Source: Ferruginibacter lapsinanis (GTDB taxonomy: Bacteria; Bacteroidota; Bacteroidia; Chitinophagales; Chitinophagaceae). From it: a stretch of 64,000 nucleotides of DNA. Location: positions 806,001 to 870,000 of the forward strand of contig NZ_CP086063.1 of NCBI RefSeq assembly GCF_020783315.1, given 5' to 3'. The translations under genes were made by a program, and so were the position numbers. Each line of letters opens with the position of its first letter. The first letter of the stretch is position 1. Shown here in pieces: positions 21,818-30,662 of this stretch. The notes under the pieces are model-generated. The model saw only the letters and a list, made by a program, of their open reading frames with translations, searched no databases and was not told the DNA's origin.

Positions 21818-22696
21818 CTATAAAGATGTTATAAAATCCATCACAGAAGAAAGTGATTTTTTGAATGCGATCGGTGCAGGAATTTTTTTAGAGTAAGTAG
21901 TTGTAAGCTGCCCCGATATAATGACCGGCGTGCCAGCAAACCATTTTGTAAGCGTAGATATGAATTTATCAAAATTAAAGCTATGGCTTATTGCCGTCAG
22001 GTGACTGTAAATATGTGTTGGTTTTTTCAATTTCACTACATAATCAACATCTTGCATAGGGATATTAGCACCTAAATAAATAGTAGCCACCCCTCTTCTC
22101 CTTAATAAATAATTGATAAACAACAATCCTAACTCATGATGTTCTCCTTCAGGCAAAAACAGCAAAACCTTTTTATCGGTATTAATTGAAGTAACAATAC
22201 CATCAATACCCACTATCAATTTTTGACGGATCAAATTTGATACAAGATGCTCCTGTGCAGGGTTTATGTGATTCGTAACCCAAAGTATCCCTATTTTTTC
22301 AAGAAAAGGAAATACAATTTGAGTAATCGTTCTTTCAATTCCTTTAGACATGATATACTTGTCTAATACATTTCCTAAGCCCTCAATATCCATGTCTATC
22401 ATGTGCTGTATCAACTCATTCACTATTCTTTCCTGCAATGCTTCTGCATTGGTAAGAGATAAAATTTTTTCATTTACCTCTTTGATATTCATCTTATTGA
22501 TATGAGATATCTTGAAGCCGTATTTGTTCAGCAAAGCAATATTCAGCAATTGCTTTAATTCTGCATTACTATAGTAGCGGATATTTGTTTCTGTACGATC
22601 GGGCTTTAAAAAATTATAACGCTGTTCCCAAATACGTATAGTATGAGCTTTAACGCCTGATAAATTCTCGAGATCTTTTATAGTAAACGAGTTCAT
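21818..22696 (-). CDS. CarH/LitR-like MerR regulator with cobalamin domain
   Basis: This 292-residue protein has an N-terminal MerR helix-turn-helix (TIKDLENLSGVKAHTIRIWE near 5-24, then RYY near 40). Its C-terminus has both CarH landmarks: W-x9-EH (Trp 139 to Glu 149-His 150, in WVTNHINPAQEH) and the B12-binding ExHxxG (Glu 185, His 187, Gly 190, in EGEHHELG). CarH proteins bind adenosylcobalamin in the dark as DNA-bound tetramers and release DNA on illumination. Placed ahead of the sigma factor and crt genes, it probably represses carotenoid synthesis in the dark. The 80-nt gap before the sigma gene may hold the operator. Confidence 0.88.
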   Translation of the reverse strand: MNSFTIKDLENLSGVKAHTIRIWEQRYNFLKPDRTETNIRYYSNAELKQLLNIALLNKYGFKISHINKMNIKEVNEKILSLTNAEALQERIVNELIQHMIDMDIEGLGNVLDKYIMSKGIERTITQIVFPFLEKIGILWVTNHINPAQEHLVSNLIRQKLIVGIDGIVTSINTDKKVLLFLPEGEHHELGLLFINYLLRRRGVATIYLGANIPMQDVDYVVKLKKPTHIYSHLTAISHSFNFDKFISTLTKWFAGTPVIISGQLTTTYSKKIPAPIAFKKSLSSVMDFITSL

Positions 22697-22802
22697 ATGA
22701 GTGTTTGCAGTTTAATACACCCGGGAGTGGCATTTTGTTTAAATATTCAATAAAAATATGAAACAAGTTTTATACGGCCGAGAAAGATTTGTATCAGCAA
22801 GA

Positions 22803-23930
22803 CTATGGTAATGCCTTTATCAGATCAACATACTTCAAATGATTGCTTTTCTCATCAAACTCATTGACCGCCTTTCTACGACTATATTCTCCCATCTCAT
22901 TCCTTTGTTCAGGCGTAAGAAGAATCATTTTTTCCATTGCTTCGCTCAATGCATGTATATTTTTGACAGGTATGAGATACCCGTTTTTCCCGTCTTCCAC
23001 GGTTTCTCTGCAGCCCACATTATCAGTAGTAATTACCGGTAGCCCTTTTGATAAAGCTTCGATAAGCACTTTAGGAATTCCTTCTCTGTAATAGGAAGGT
23101 AGTACCATTATATCCACTTTGTTAAAGGTTTCGCTCATATTATCAGAAGAACCCCAATAATCAATCACTCCTTCTTTATACAATTGAGTAATTACTTCGA
23201 CCGGTATTGCGGAAGGATTATCAGCTACCACACCCAACAATGCAAAATTTGCGTTGGCATATTTTTGCTTTACAATTTTTGCGGCTTCAAGATATTCATT
23301 GATCCCTTTCTCTCTTATCAATCTGGCAGATAATAAAAAAGTAAGCGCAGATGGCGAACCCGGATTATTTTTCTTCTGATAAAATTCATCAAGATTTACT
23401 CCAGAACCTCTTACAACGCAGATGCATTGCTTTTTACCACAGAGAATTTTTGATTTAATAAAAAACTCTTTGTCTTCTTCATTTTGAAAGAAAACTGCCG
23501 GTAATCCGCTAAAGGCAAAACGATATAAGTTCTTCACTACCGTTTGCAGCCATTTGGGCTGTCCTTCATTAAATACGAAGCCAAGCCCGTTGATGGTAGC
23601 TACTCCTTTAGTAGAAGAAAACTTTGTGGCAATACTGCCGAATATATTTATTTTGGGAGTATAAAAAAGTGCTACGTCTATTTTTCTGCTTTTGAAATAT
23701 TTTCTCAATTCCAGTGTAAGCAACATTTCCTGAAAAGGATTTTTACCCTTATTCTGGATTTGTTTTAATTCTATGAAAGAACAGCCAAGCAATTCTATCT
23801 CAACCACAAATTTATCTTTGGGAGCAATGACGAATACATTATACCCTTGCCGTATTAATTCGCTAAGAAAACCTTTGCGAAAATTATATACATACCATGA
23901 GGTATTGGAAACTATGGCAATATTTTTCAT
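22803..23930 (-). CDS. Glycosyltransferase, GT4-like
   Basis: This protein of about 375 residues has the GT-B fold pattern of family 4: VSNTSWYVYNFRKGFLSELI at the start, LLSARLIREKGINEYLEAAK in the middle and VDIMVLPSYYREGIPKVLIE with the conserved E-x7-E-like motif. It would transfer an activated sugar in polysaccharide assembly. I took the ATG at 23930, which overlaps the epimerase stop as ATGA; the frame is open 15 nt further. It is at the downstream edge of the glycan locus. Confidence 0.88.
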   Translation of the reverse strand: MKNIAIVSNTSWYVYNFRKGFLSELIRQGYNVFVIAPKDKFVVEIELLGCSFIELKQIQNKGKNPFQEMLLTLELRKYFKSRKIDVALFYTPKINIFGSIATKFSSTKGVATINGLGFVFNEGQPKWLQTVVKNLYRFAFSGLPAVFFQNEEDKEFFIKSKILCGKKQCICVVRGSGVNLDEFYQKKNNPGSPSALTFLLSARLIREKGINEYLEAAKIVKQKYANANFALLGVVADNPSAIPVEVITQLYKEGVIDYWGSSDNMSETFNKVDIMVLPSYYREGIPKVLIEALSKGLPVITTDNVGCRETVEDGKNGYLIPVKNIHALSEAMEKMILLTPEQRNEMGEYSRRKAVNEFDEKSNHLKYVDLIKALP

Positions 23931-24886
23931 TGTGCGGTTAACCAATTTTTAAAGTTAATGATTCCTTCTTTAAAATTGGTTTTTGGCATATAATTGAGCA
24001 ACTGCTCTGCTTTGGATATATCAGCGAATGTAATAGGCACATCTCCCATTTGCTCGGGTAAATGCTGAATAAGGGCCTTTTTCTCCAAAACATCTTCTAA
24101 TGTCTTTATCATTTCAGATAAAGAAACAGTATGATGATTGCCTAAATTGAATACTTCAAACGGCGTACGGGTGTAGTGTATAGCGTTAAAAATCCCTTGT
24201 ACGGTATCTACCACATATGTGTAATCCCGACGGGTACTTCCGTTGCCAAATAAAGTGATCCTTTCGTTGTTTAATATTTTTTTGCTGAATAAATGTATAG
24301 CCAGATCAGGTCTTTGACGTGGGCCGAAAACAGTAAAAAATCTTAATGCAATAAAACGGATACCAAAAAGATGACTATATACATGCCCCAATAATTCGCC
24401 AGAGATCTTTGTGCTGGCATATGGGCTTATAGGATTTAATACCGCATCATTTTCTTTCCAGGGAAAGTTTTTATTTATACCGTAAACACTGCTTGAAGAA
24501 GCAAATACAAATTGTTTGATATTTCTGCGTTTGGCAAATTCCAACAGATTTTGGGTTCCTTTCACATTTACATCCTGGTAAGCAATGGGGTTTTCGATGG
24601 AGGGTCTAACGCCAGCCTTAGCTGCCAAATGAACAATTACTTCATACACACCCGTGAGTTTGTTATTTAACTCATTTTCGTCCAAAATATCAATTTCTAA
24701 AAAAGTAACGTAAGGATTATCAATGAATTGCGATGTATTCTTGAGTTTTATTTCTTTAGCGTAAAAAGGGTCGAAATTATCAATAACTGTTACAGAGTAA
24801 TTGTTGTCAATCAACTTTTCCACCAAATGACTTCCGATAAAACCAGCTCCTCCTGTTACGAGAATTTCAGCTCTTTTTTCTTCCAT
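23927..24886 (-). CDS. NAD-dependent sugar epimerase/dehydratase
   Basis: This 319-residue extended SDR has the NAD-binding [14 protein letters not shown] near 12-25, SSSSVYG near 130 and catalytic YASTK near 151 followed by RFFTVFGPRQRPD near 177. It is closest to UDP-glucuronate or UDP-glucose 4-epimerases by eye. It is followed with ATGA overlap by a glycosyltransferase. A TACTTTTG promoter box lies about 30 nt upstream at 24915-24922. Confidence 0.88.
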   Translation of the reverse strand: MEEKRAEILVTGGAGFIGSHLVEKLIDNNYSVTVIDNFDPFYAKEIKLKNTSQFIDNPYVTFLEIDILDENELNNKLTGVYEVIVHLAAKAGVRPSIENPIAYQDVNVKGTQNLLEFAKRRNIKQFVFASSSSVYGINKNFPWKENDAVLNPISPYASTKISGELLGHVYSHLFGIRFIALRFFTVFGPRQRPDLAIHLFSKKILNNERITLFGNGSTRRDYTYVVDTVQGIFNAIHYTRTPFEVFNLGNHHTVSLSEMIKTLEDVLEKKALIQHLPEQMGDVPITFADISKAEQLLNYMPKTNFKEGIINFKNWLTAQ

Positions 24887-24914
24887 AAAGATTCTTGCCG
24901 CTTAATAATTTGCC

Positions 24915-24922
24915 CAAAAGTA
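24915..24922 (-). promoter_or_regulatory. Promoter -7 box for the epimerase gene
   Basis: TACTTTTG on the minus strand fits the Bacteroidota TAnnTTTG box and lies 29 nt ahead of the start at 24886. No clear -33 TTTG is seen. Confidence 0.4.
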
Positions 24923-24994
24923 AATAAATTAAAGTAAAATTAACCTCATCCACATTTTTAGTCGCTTAATTCTTATATAAAGGTTACTTTCAGA

Positions 24995-26887
24995 CTAAAT
25001 ATTTATCCATTTTTTCCACCAATATTGAAAAACAATCAGTTGCCATATTATGGCATGACTATCTCCGGAATCGGCTGAAAACAACTGTTGCTTAATTGTA
25101 CGAATGCATTCAACATCAAAAATACCTTGCTCTTCAATAAATTTATCGTTTAAGAGATCATCTTTAATGAGTGATTGAAGTTCATTCCTGAACCAGTTCA
25201 ATAAGGGGATTTCAAACCCCTTTTTAGGCCGATTGTACAATTCTTCGGGAAGTTCACTTCTGAAAGCATCCTGCACAATTTTCTTTTTAAGGTTATTATC
25301 AATTTTATACTCTGCCGGTAACGAAAAAGCAAAGTCAACCACATCGGCATCCAAAAAAGGGCTACGCACCTCCAGACTATTGGCCATACTCATCATATCA
25401 ACTTTAAACAACATATTGCTTACCAGCACCCCATTCATATCAGCCTCCAATACCTGATTAAAATCTTTATCATTGACAATAGAAGTTGTTACCTGTTCTT
25501 TTCTTATAGCGAATATATCCTGATCTATTTTTTGTTGTATAGCCGGAGAGAACATTTTTAATGCATTATCAGGAGTACTTATACTGCACCATCGATAATA
25601 CCTGTCTTTCTCATTCAACTTACTGCCTTCTGCAAAACGGTGCAATTGGCGTATCAGGTTTGTAAGTTTTCCATTCCTCGATTTTGGCAATAACTTCCAC
25701 AACCAGTCATTGTTTTTTACAATACTATTCACCAATGAATGCCGACGCATTTTATATTCTGCAGCATGTTTATTATATCCTGCAAAAACCTCATCTCCTC
25801 CATCTCCGCTTAATGCTACAGTAACTTTACTTCTGGTTTGTTTGCATAAAATATAAGTAGGCAAACAACTGCTATCAGCAAAAGGTTCATCTATATAATC
25901 CAACACCTCGTATAAGTGTTGTAAAAAATCATTATTGGTTAAAGAAAAAACAGTATGGTTGGTCTTACATTTTTTGGCCACCAGATTGGCATACCTGGTC
26001 TCATCAAAAAAAGGCTCATCCTTATATCCAATTGAAAAAGTATTTAATTGTGTAGTGTGTTTTGATGCCAATGCCACTACAACACTACTATCTATTCCGC
26101 CGCTTAAAAAAGCCCCCAAAGGCACGTCTGCTATCAATCTTCGTTGTACCGATTGATCCATCAGTTTAATAAATTCCTTCTGTGCATCTGCATAGCTAAG
26201 TGTACTATCTCCTTTATTTTCTATTGAGTAATACTGCTTTAGGTCAGTCTTTCCGTTTTTTATAATAAGATAATGTCCTTGCGGTATTTTATTTACCCCT
26301 TTAAAAATACTTGCCGGAGATGGCACATAATTCAATTGAAAATATTGATATACGGATGTGTAATCTATATCTCTGGGAATATCAAAAGCCATGATTGCTT
26401 TCATTTCTGAAGCAAAAATAAATTTATCTGCATCCTGATAAAATAACAACGGCTTTTTACCAAACCTGTCTCTTGCTATCAACAATTCATCTTCTTGCTT
26501 ATCATATATGGCTAAAGCAAAAAAACCTTTTAACCATTCCAACGACACTACGCCATATTGTATATACAATTGTAATAAAATCTCAGTGTCAGAACTTGTT
26601 CGAGTTTGATAACCGGGCAACCTCTCTGTTTTTAATTCTTTGTAGTTGAATATTTCTCCATTAAAAACTATTGTATACCGGGTCGAAATATCAAACATTG
26701 GTTGATTGGCTGCAGCAGATGTATCTATAATTGACAGGCGCTGATGAGCAAGCCCTACATGCTGATGATAAAAGAAACCCGCCGCATCGGGCCCACGCCT
26801 TTGAATGGCTTGTGATGAAAGGGGGAGTTGACTTATATATTTTTTGCCGTTTTCATTAAAAGCATAAATGCCCGAGATTCCACACAT
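24995..26887 (-). CDS. asnB: Asparagine synthase (glutamine-hydrolysing)
   Basis: This 630-residue protein has the N-terminal glutaminase with Cys 2 (MCGISGIYAF) and the C-terminal synthetase with the PP-loop LSGGIDSSVVVALA near 263. In glycan loci such enzymes often amidate a sugar acid or peptide instead of making free Asn. It lies within the polysaccharide region, divergent from a membrane protein gene, with a short shared promoter region. Which acceptor it uses cannot be told from sequence. Confidence 0.9.
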   Translation of the reverse strand: MCGISGIYAFNENGKKYISQLPLSSQAIQRRGPDAAGFFYHQHVGLAHQRLSIIDTSAAANQPMFDISTRYTIVFNGEIFNYKELKTERLPGYQTRTSSDTEILLQLYIQYGVVSLEWLKGFFALAIYDKQEDELLIARDRFGKKPLLFYQDADKFIFASEMKAIMAFDIPRDIDYTSVYQYFQLNYVPSPASIFKGVNKIPQGHYLIIKNGKTDLKQYYSIENKGDSTLSYADAQKEFIKLMDQSVQRRLIADVPLGAFLSGGIDSSVVVALASKHTTQLNTFSIGYKDEPFFDETRYANLVAKKCKTNHTVFSLTNNDFLQHLYEVLDYIDEPFADSSCLPTYILCKQTRSKVTVALSGDGGDEVFAGYNKHAAEYKMRRHSLVNSIVKNNDWLWKLLPKSRNGKLTNLIRQLHRFAEGSKLNEKDRYYRWCSISTPDNALKMFSPAIQQKIDQDIFAIRKEQVTTSIVNDKDFNQVLEADMNGVLVSNMLFKVDMMSMANSLEVRSPFLDADVVDFAFSLPAEYKIDNNLKKKIVQDAFRSELPEELYNRPKKGFEIPLLNWFRNELQSLIKDDLLNDKFIEEQGIFDVECIRTIKQQLFSADSGDSHAIIWQLIVFQYWWKKWINI

Positions 26888-26912
26888 AATTTTTATTGTG
26901 AATGCAAGTTAC

Positions 26913-26920
26913 TAATTTTG
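26913..26920 (+). promoter_or_regulatory. Promoter -7 box 5 nt ahead of a start codon
   Basis: TAATTTTG matches TAnnTTTG. It ends 4 nt before the ATG at 26925, so transcription would begin at or next to the start codon (leaderless mRNA). Confidence 0.45.
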
Positions 26921-26924
26921 AAAG

Positions 26925-28274
26925 ATGCAATGGATATTTTGGTATGATTGGGTACTAACTTTTCTGCTTACTGTGATCGTGCTGATTTGGGCTGCCTCTT
27001 TTGTTAAAAAAAACAGTTCAGATAAAATAATTACCGGCTATTTTAAAAAAGGCCTGCTACTGAAAATAGTTGGCTGTATTGCCTATGGGGTATACCATGC
27101 TTATGTTTATAAAGGAGGAGATACATTTACTTACTATCATACTGCTAAACAGGTAGAGGGCTATTTGTTTACAGATTTTGAGCGATTTATCAAACTTACT
27201 TTTTATTCTGTAGATAAAAGTATGGATGTGAGAGATGATGATAGCTGGCTCGATTATGTGATGGTATTATCGGAGAGTAATACATTTCAAGTAAGACTTG
27301 CAGCAATCATACAGATCTTTACTTTTGGGACCTATCTTCCCACCTCGCTTGTATTTAGTTTACTAAGCTATATTGGCATCTGGAAATGTTTCAAAACTTT
27401 TTGTCGCATATACCCCGGAAAAGAAAAATATTTATCTATCCCGTTCTTGTTCATACCCACAGTGGTCTTTTGGGGGTCGGGCTTAGGTAAAGATTGTGTT
27501 TGCTTAGCCAGTATCTGTTTACTTACCACTGCATCCTACTATTGTTTTGTTTTCAAGGAACGAGTCTTCAGAAATCTTATCGCCATCATTTTATTCGGGA
27601 GTATACTCCTGATCGTTAAAGCATACATAGCATTTGCTTTTTTACCTCCTCTCTTTTTAGCCCTGGCTTTAAACAGATTGAAAAAGATAAAGAATCCTAT
27701 TTTCAAAGTTATTTTGTTTCCGGTTAGTATTGGCTCCATGATAGTAGCCATTTTATTAGTGCTTCAATTTGCCAGCACAAATTTTTCAAGATACTTAGGT
27801 GATGATCTGGCGGAAAAAATTGTAGAGAACAGAGATAGCATGAAATCTTCTGCCGGCTCATTATATGACCTTGGCATTAAGGCAGAGAATATAAATGGTT
27901 TAATGGACTTAGCCCCTTTTTTCCCGAAGGCTGTCGTTGCAACATTATTTCGTCCATGGTTGTGGGAGGCAAAAAACCCTGCTATGTTACTTTCAGGTTT
28001 AGAAGGATTCTTTTTCCTGGTGCTGTTTATTTATGTTCTTATAAAGGGGAGGATCTTTAAACCATTCGGAATCGTGTTGTCTGACCCCATTCTTTTTTCA
28101 AGCGCAATTTATGTTCTTATTTTTTCGGGACTGGTAGCACTTTCTACCGGTAATTTCGGAACACTTGTAAGATACAAATTACCTTGTATGCCTTTTTGGG
28201 GACTGTTGTTATTTATGGTGCTGAGTAAATTAAAAGACGATAAAAAATCTACCAAGGATACAGGATCAAAATAA
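26925..28274 (+). CDS. Multi-pass membrane protein of the glycan locus
   Basis: This 449-residue protein has about ten hydrophobic helices, starting with YDWVLTFLLTVIVLIWAASF, and loop motifs YKGGDTFTYYHTAKQ near 63 and PTVVFWGSGLGKDCVC near 178-193. The topology suggests a polymerase or glycosyltransferase-like membrane protein, but I recognise no exact family. It is the only plus-strand gene in the first 20 kb of this locus and appears to have a leaderless promoter. A second polymerase-like protein is at 50535. Confidence 0.75.
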   Translation: MQWIFWYDWVLTFLLTVIVLIWAASFVKKNSSDKIITGYFKKGLLLKIVGCIAYGVYHAYVYKGGDTFTYYHTAKQVEGYLFTDFERFIKLTFYSVDKSMDVRDDDSWLDYVMVLSESNTFQVRLAAIIQIFTFGTYLPTSLVFSLLSYIGIWKCFKTFCRIYPGKEKYLSIPFLFIPTVVFWGSGLGKDCVCLASICLLTTASYYCFVFKERVFRNLIAIILFGSILLIVKAYIAFAFLPPLFLALALNRLKKIKNPIFKVILFPVSIGSMIVAILLVLQFASTNFSRYLGDDLAEKIVENRDSMKSSAGSLYDLGIKAENINGLMDLAPFFPKAVVATLFRPWLWEAKNPAMLLSGLEGFFFLVLFIYVLIKGRIFKPFGIVLSDPILFSSAIYVLIFSGLVALSTGNFGTLVRYKLPCMPFWGLLLFMVLSKLKDDKKSTKDTGSK

Positions 28275-28279
28275 AAAGA

Positions 28280-29029
28280 TCACACTTTTTGCAGAGTCAT
28301 ATATTGTTCAATTTCTGCAAGTTCTGATGGATTATTGAAACTTAACAGATCAGATGCTTGTGCTACGGGATAACCTTCTACCTTTAGTTTAGCCTGAACT
28401 AATTTTTCAATTATATATAAAAAACTGTGTTCTTTTTTATCTCCTACTACAAAGTAAGTTTCATTTTCTTTCAGCATAGAAAATACACTTCCTTTATTAA
28501 AAACAAATAATCCTATATCTCTTTCTCCTTTAGTATTGGCTGCTATTCCTAATGCCCTTGTTTCCAAAACAGCTTCTAATTTACCTTCGTTACGTTTTAC
28601 TATCGTGTAACAATTTTCCGATAAAGCTGTAACCAGGGAGAAATCATTTTTTGTTACAAGATGACAATTGACAAGTGATTTAATTGTATTTTTTGATAAT
28701 AGCGGAATATCAGACCAAACGAGTATGATATCATCTTGATCATTAATTAAATCATCAATTGACAGCAACGCATTTCCCATTCCAAGGGGTTCATGCTGAA
28801 ATGCGATTTGAGCTTGAATGTTATATTCCTTTAAAACTGTTGTAAACTGATCCAGGTTATCCGGATTGATTATTATTATAGGCGGCTCATTAATAAATTC
28901 TTCGAAGGACCTGATTATTCTTACCAAGATCGGCACATCAAAAAGCCTGTACAAAGTTTTAGGATAATTTAAACCGCTACGGCTGCTACGGCCTGCTGCC
29001 GGTATTACTAATCGTATTTTTTTTGTCAT
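28280..29029 (-). CDS. Sugar nucleotidyltransferase (NTP transferase)
   Basis: This 249-residue protein has the nucleotidyltransferase start LVIPAAGRSSRSGLNYPKTL (7-26) and DIILVWSDIPLLSK near 97-110. It would activate a sugar phosphate or similar compound. Its end overlaps nothing, but its start overlaps the GT2 gene by 4 nt, and the HAD and CofD/YvcK-like genes follow upstream. It may be the activating enzyme of a short dedicated subpathway. Confidence 0.8.
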   Translation of the reverse strand: MTKKIRLVIPAAGRSSRSGLNYPKTLYRLFDVPILVRIIRSFEEFINEPPIIIINPDNLDQFTTVLKEYNIQAQIAFQHEPLGMGNALLSIDDLINDQDDIILVWSDIPLLSKNTIKSLVNCHLVTKNDFSLVTALSENCYTIVKRNEGKLEAVLETRALGIAANTKGERDIGLFVFNKGSVFSMLKENETYFVVGDKKEHSFLYIIEKLVQAKLKVEGYPVAQASDLLSFNNPSELAEIEQYMTLQKV

Positions 29030-29922
29030 ACAAATTTATTGACCATATTTTTCTTATAGCCATCAATAACTCCCTGATAAAGAAAAACTGTGTTTTTCCA
29101 AAACAAATAACTGACAAACTCTTTAAACGGGCATCTTTTGTATACCCTGTACAAGGCTACTGCTACAGTAAAAAAATCCCGAACATAGGCTTTGTCCAGA
29201 TACAAATGATTTATAATAATGCTGTTGCGAATAAAATAATATACCCGATGCTTATCAATTGCCCTGGCAGATACATCCGGATGATAATGTTTTGCTGCTA
29301 TTATTGTGTACAATTTTCCAAGCTTTTCGAGTCTGTACATATAATCCAATTCATCGCCATACATGAAATATCTCTTATCAACATTACCTATTGCCTTTAT
29401 TTTATTAACATCAAGCAATGTTCCATTAAAAGCATGTATGTAAGGATACCTATCAGAAAATTTACTTACCTCCGAAATAGTATGATATTTTCTTATTAAA
29501 GAAAATAATTTTACATACCCTTTAGTGTTTAGTTTAGGCAAGCCAAACACTAATTCTTCGTGATTATTTTCTTTTACTACTACTGATGAAACCCCAATAG
29601 TTTCATGATCAAAGCTATTCACTAAATGCTTTAATGCATCCGGGTCGGGGTAGCCATCATCATCCATTAACCAAACAAAATCATAATTACCTTTGATCGA
29701 TGCTTCAATTCCTGTATACCAACCAGCACTTGATCCTCCGTTAGGTTGGGTTATAAAATTTATTGTATTGGCTTTTAAATATTCTTCGGTTCCGTCTGTT
29801 GATGAATTATTTATAACTAAAATTGAATTATTACCGTACGATTGAGCTTTTAACGCATCAATACACCGCTTTAATAATGGTAATCGATTATATGTAACAA
29901 TTATGGATAAGACAGTTTTCAT
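29026..29922 (-). CDS. Glycosyltransferase family 2, GlfT2-like
   Basis: This 298-residue GT-A enzyme has SIIVTYNRLPLLKRCIDALK (6-25), QPNGGSSAGWYTGIEAS near 58 and the DxD-type WLMDDDGYPDPDAL near 83. The GGSSAGWYTGI segment resembles galactofuranosyl- or rhamnosyltransferase-type GT2 proteins. It lies 4 nt from the HAD gene and overlaps the nucleotidyltransferase gene. Confidence 0.86.
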   Translation of the reverse strand: MKTVLSIIVTYNRLPLLKRCIDALKAQSYGNNSILVINNSSTDGTEEYLKANTINFITQPNGGSSAGWYTGIEASIKGNYDFVWLMDDDGYPDPDALKHLVNSFDHETIGVSSVVVKENNHEELVFGLPKLNTKGYVKLFSLIRKYHTISEVSKFSDRYPYIHAFNGTLLDVNKIKAIGNVDKRYFMYGDELDYMYRLEKLGKLYTIIAAKHYHPDVSARAIDKHRVYYFIRNSIIINHLYLDKAYVRDFFTVAVALYRVYKRCPFKEFVSYLFWKNTVFLYQGVIDGYKKNMVNKFV

Positions 29923-29926
29923 TATT

Positions 29927-30568
29927 CTAGTTTACCAGATGCTTTAATAACGCTGCAAAGTTGATACATATTACACTTACATAACGCTCTACATCTATTT
30001 TGTTATTAACACATACTACAGGTATTTTTGCCGCACAGGCCGCTTCGATACCAGATACGGAGTCTTCAAAAACAATAGACCTACTTTTATTTAAATTAAA
30101 ATTCTTTACTACGGTTTCAAAGATTTCCGGATGCGGCTTTGAATGCGTTACATCATCCGCAGTAATAATTCCTTTAAAGTAGTTGATTATTCCGAGTTTT
30201 TTCAACCCAGCTGTAACATTTTTTTTTGATCCAGAGCTTGCTACATATAAAGGAATCCCCAGTTTATATGCTGCTTCAATGAAATCATTTGCCCCGTCTA
30301 TAAAGGTTATCTCAGTGTGTATTAACGAATTAGCTATATCTTTTTTTTTAGCTATGATGACTTTTACTTCATCTTCCGGGAGATGTAAATCGTTTTTTTT
30401 TAATATGCTTTTTACTGTATTGGCTGTTGTCTGACCTAAATAATCGTTGTAATCAAACTCAACATCCAATTCCTGGAATGCTAAAATAAAAGCTTTTTCA
30501 TGCAGTTTTAGGGTATCTGCGATAGTGCCGTCAAAATCAAAAATAAGGGATCTGTTCTTTAATTGCAT
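29927..30568 (-). CDS. HAD-family phosphatase/phosphoglucomutase-like
   Basis: This 213-residue HAD protein has motif I LIFDFDGTIADTL near 8-20, ASSGSKKNVTAGLKKLG near 114-130 and motif IV VFEDSVSGIEAA near 170. It resembles beta-phosphoglucomutase or sugar-phosphate phosphatases. It is directly followed by GT2 and nucleotidyltransferase genes, so it probably converts a sugar phosphate for their use. Confidence 0.85.
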   Translation of the reverse strand: MQLKNRSLIFDFDGTIADTLKLHEKAFILAFQELDVEFDYNDYLGQTTANTVKSILKKNDLHLPEDEVKVIIAKKKDIANSLIHTEITFIDGANDFIEAAYKLGIPLYVASSGSKKNVTAGLKKLGIINYFKGIITADDVTHSKPHPEIFETVVKNFNLNKSRSIVFEDSVSGIEAACAAKIPVVCVNNKIDVERYVSVICINFAALLKHLVN

Positions 30569-30662
30569 ACAAACTATTTATGCGCTTCCTGTTATAATGA
30601 AGAGAATATATCAGTAATGAAGGCAGCACTTTATAACTTCTCATTAATAAAGTTGTGCTACA

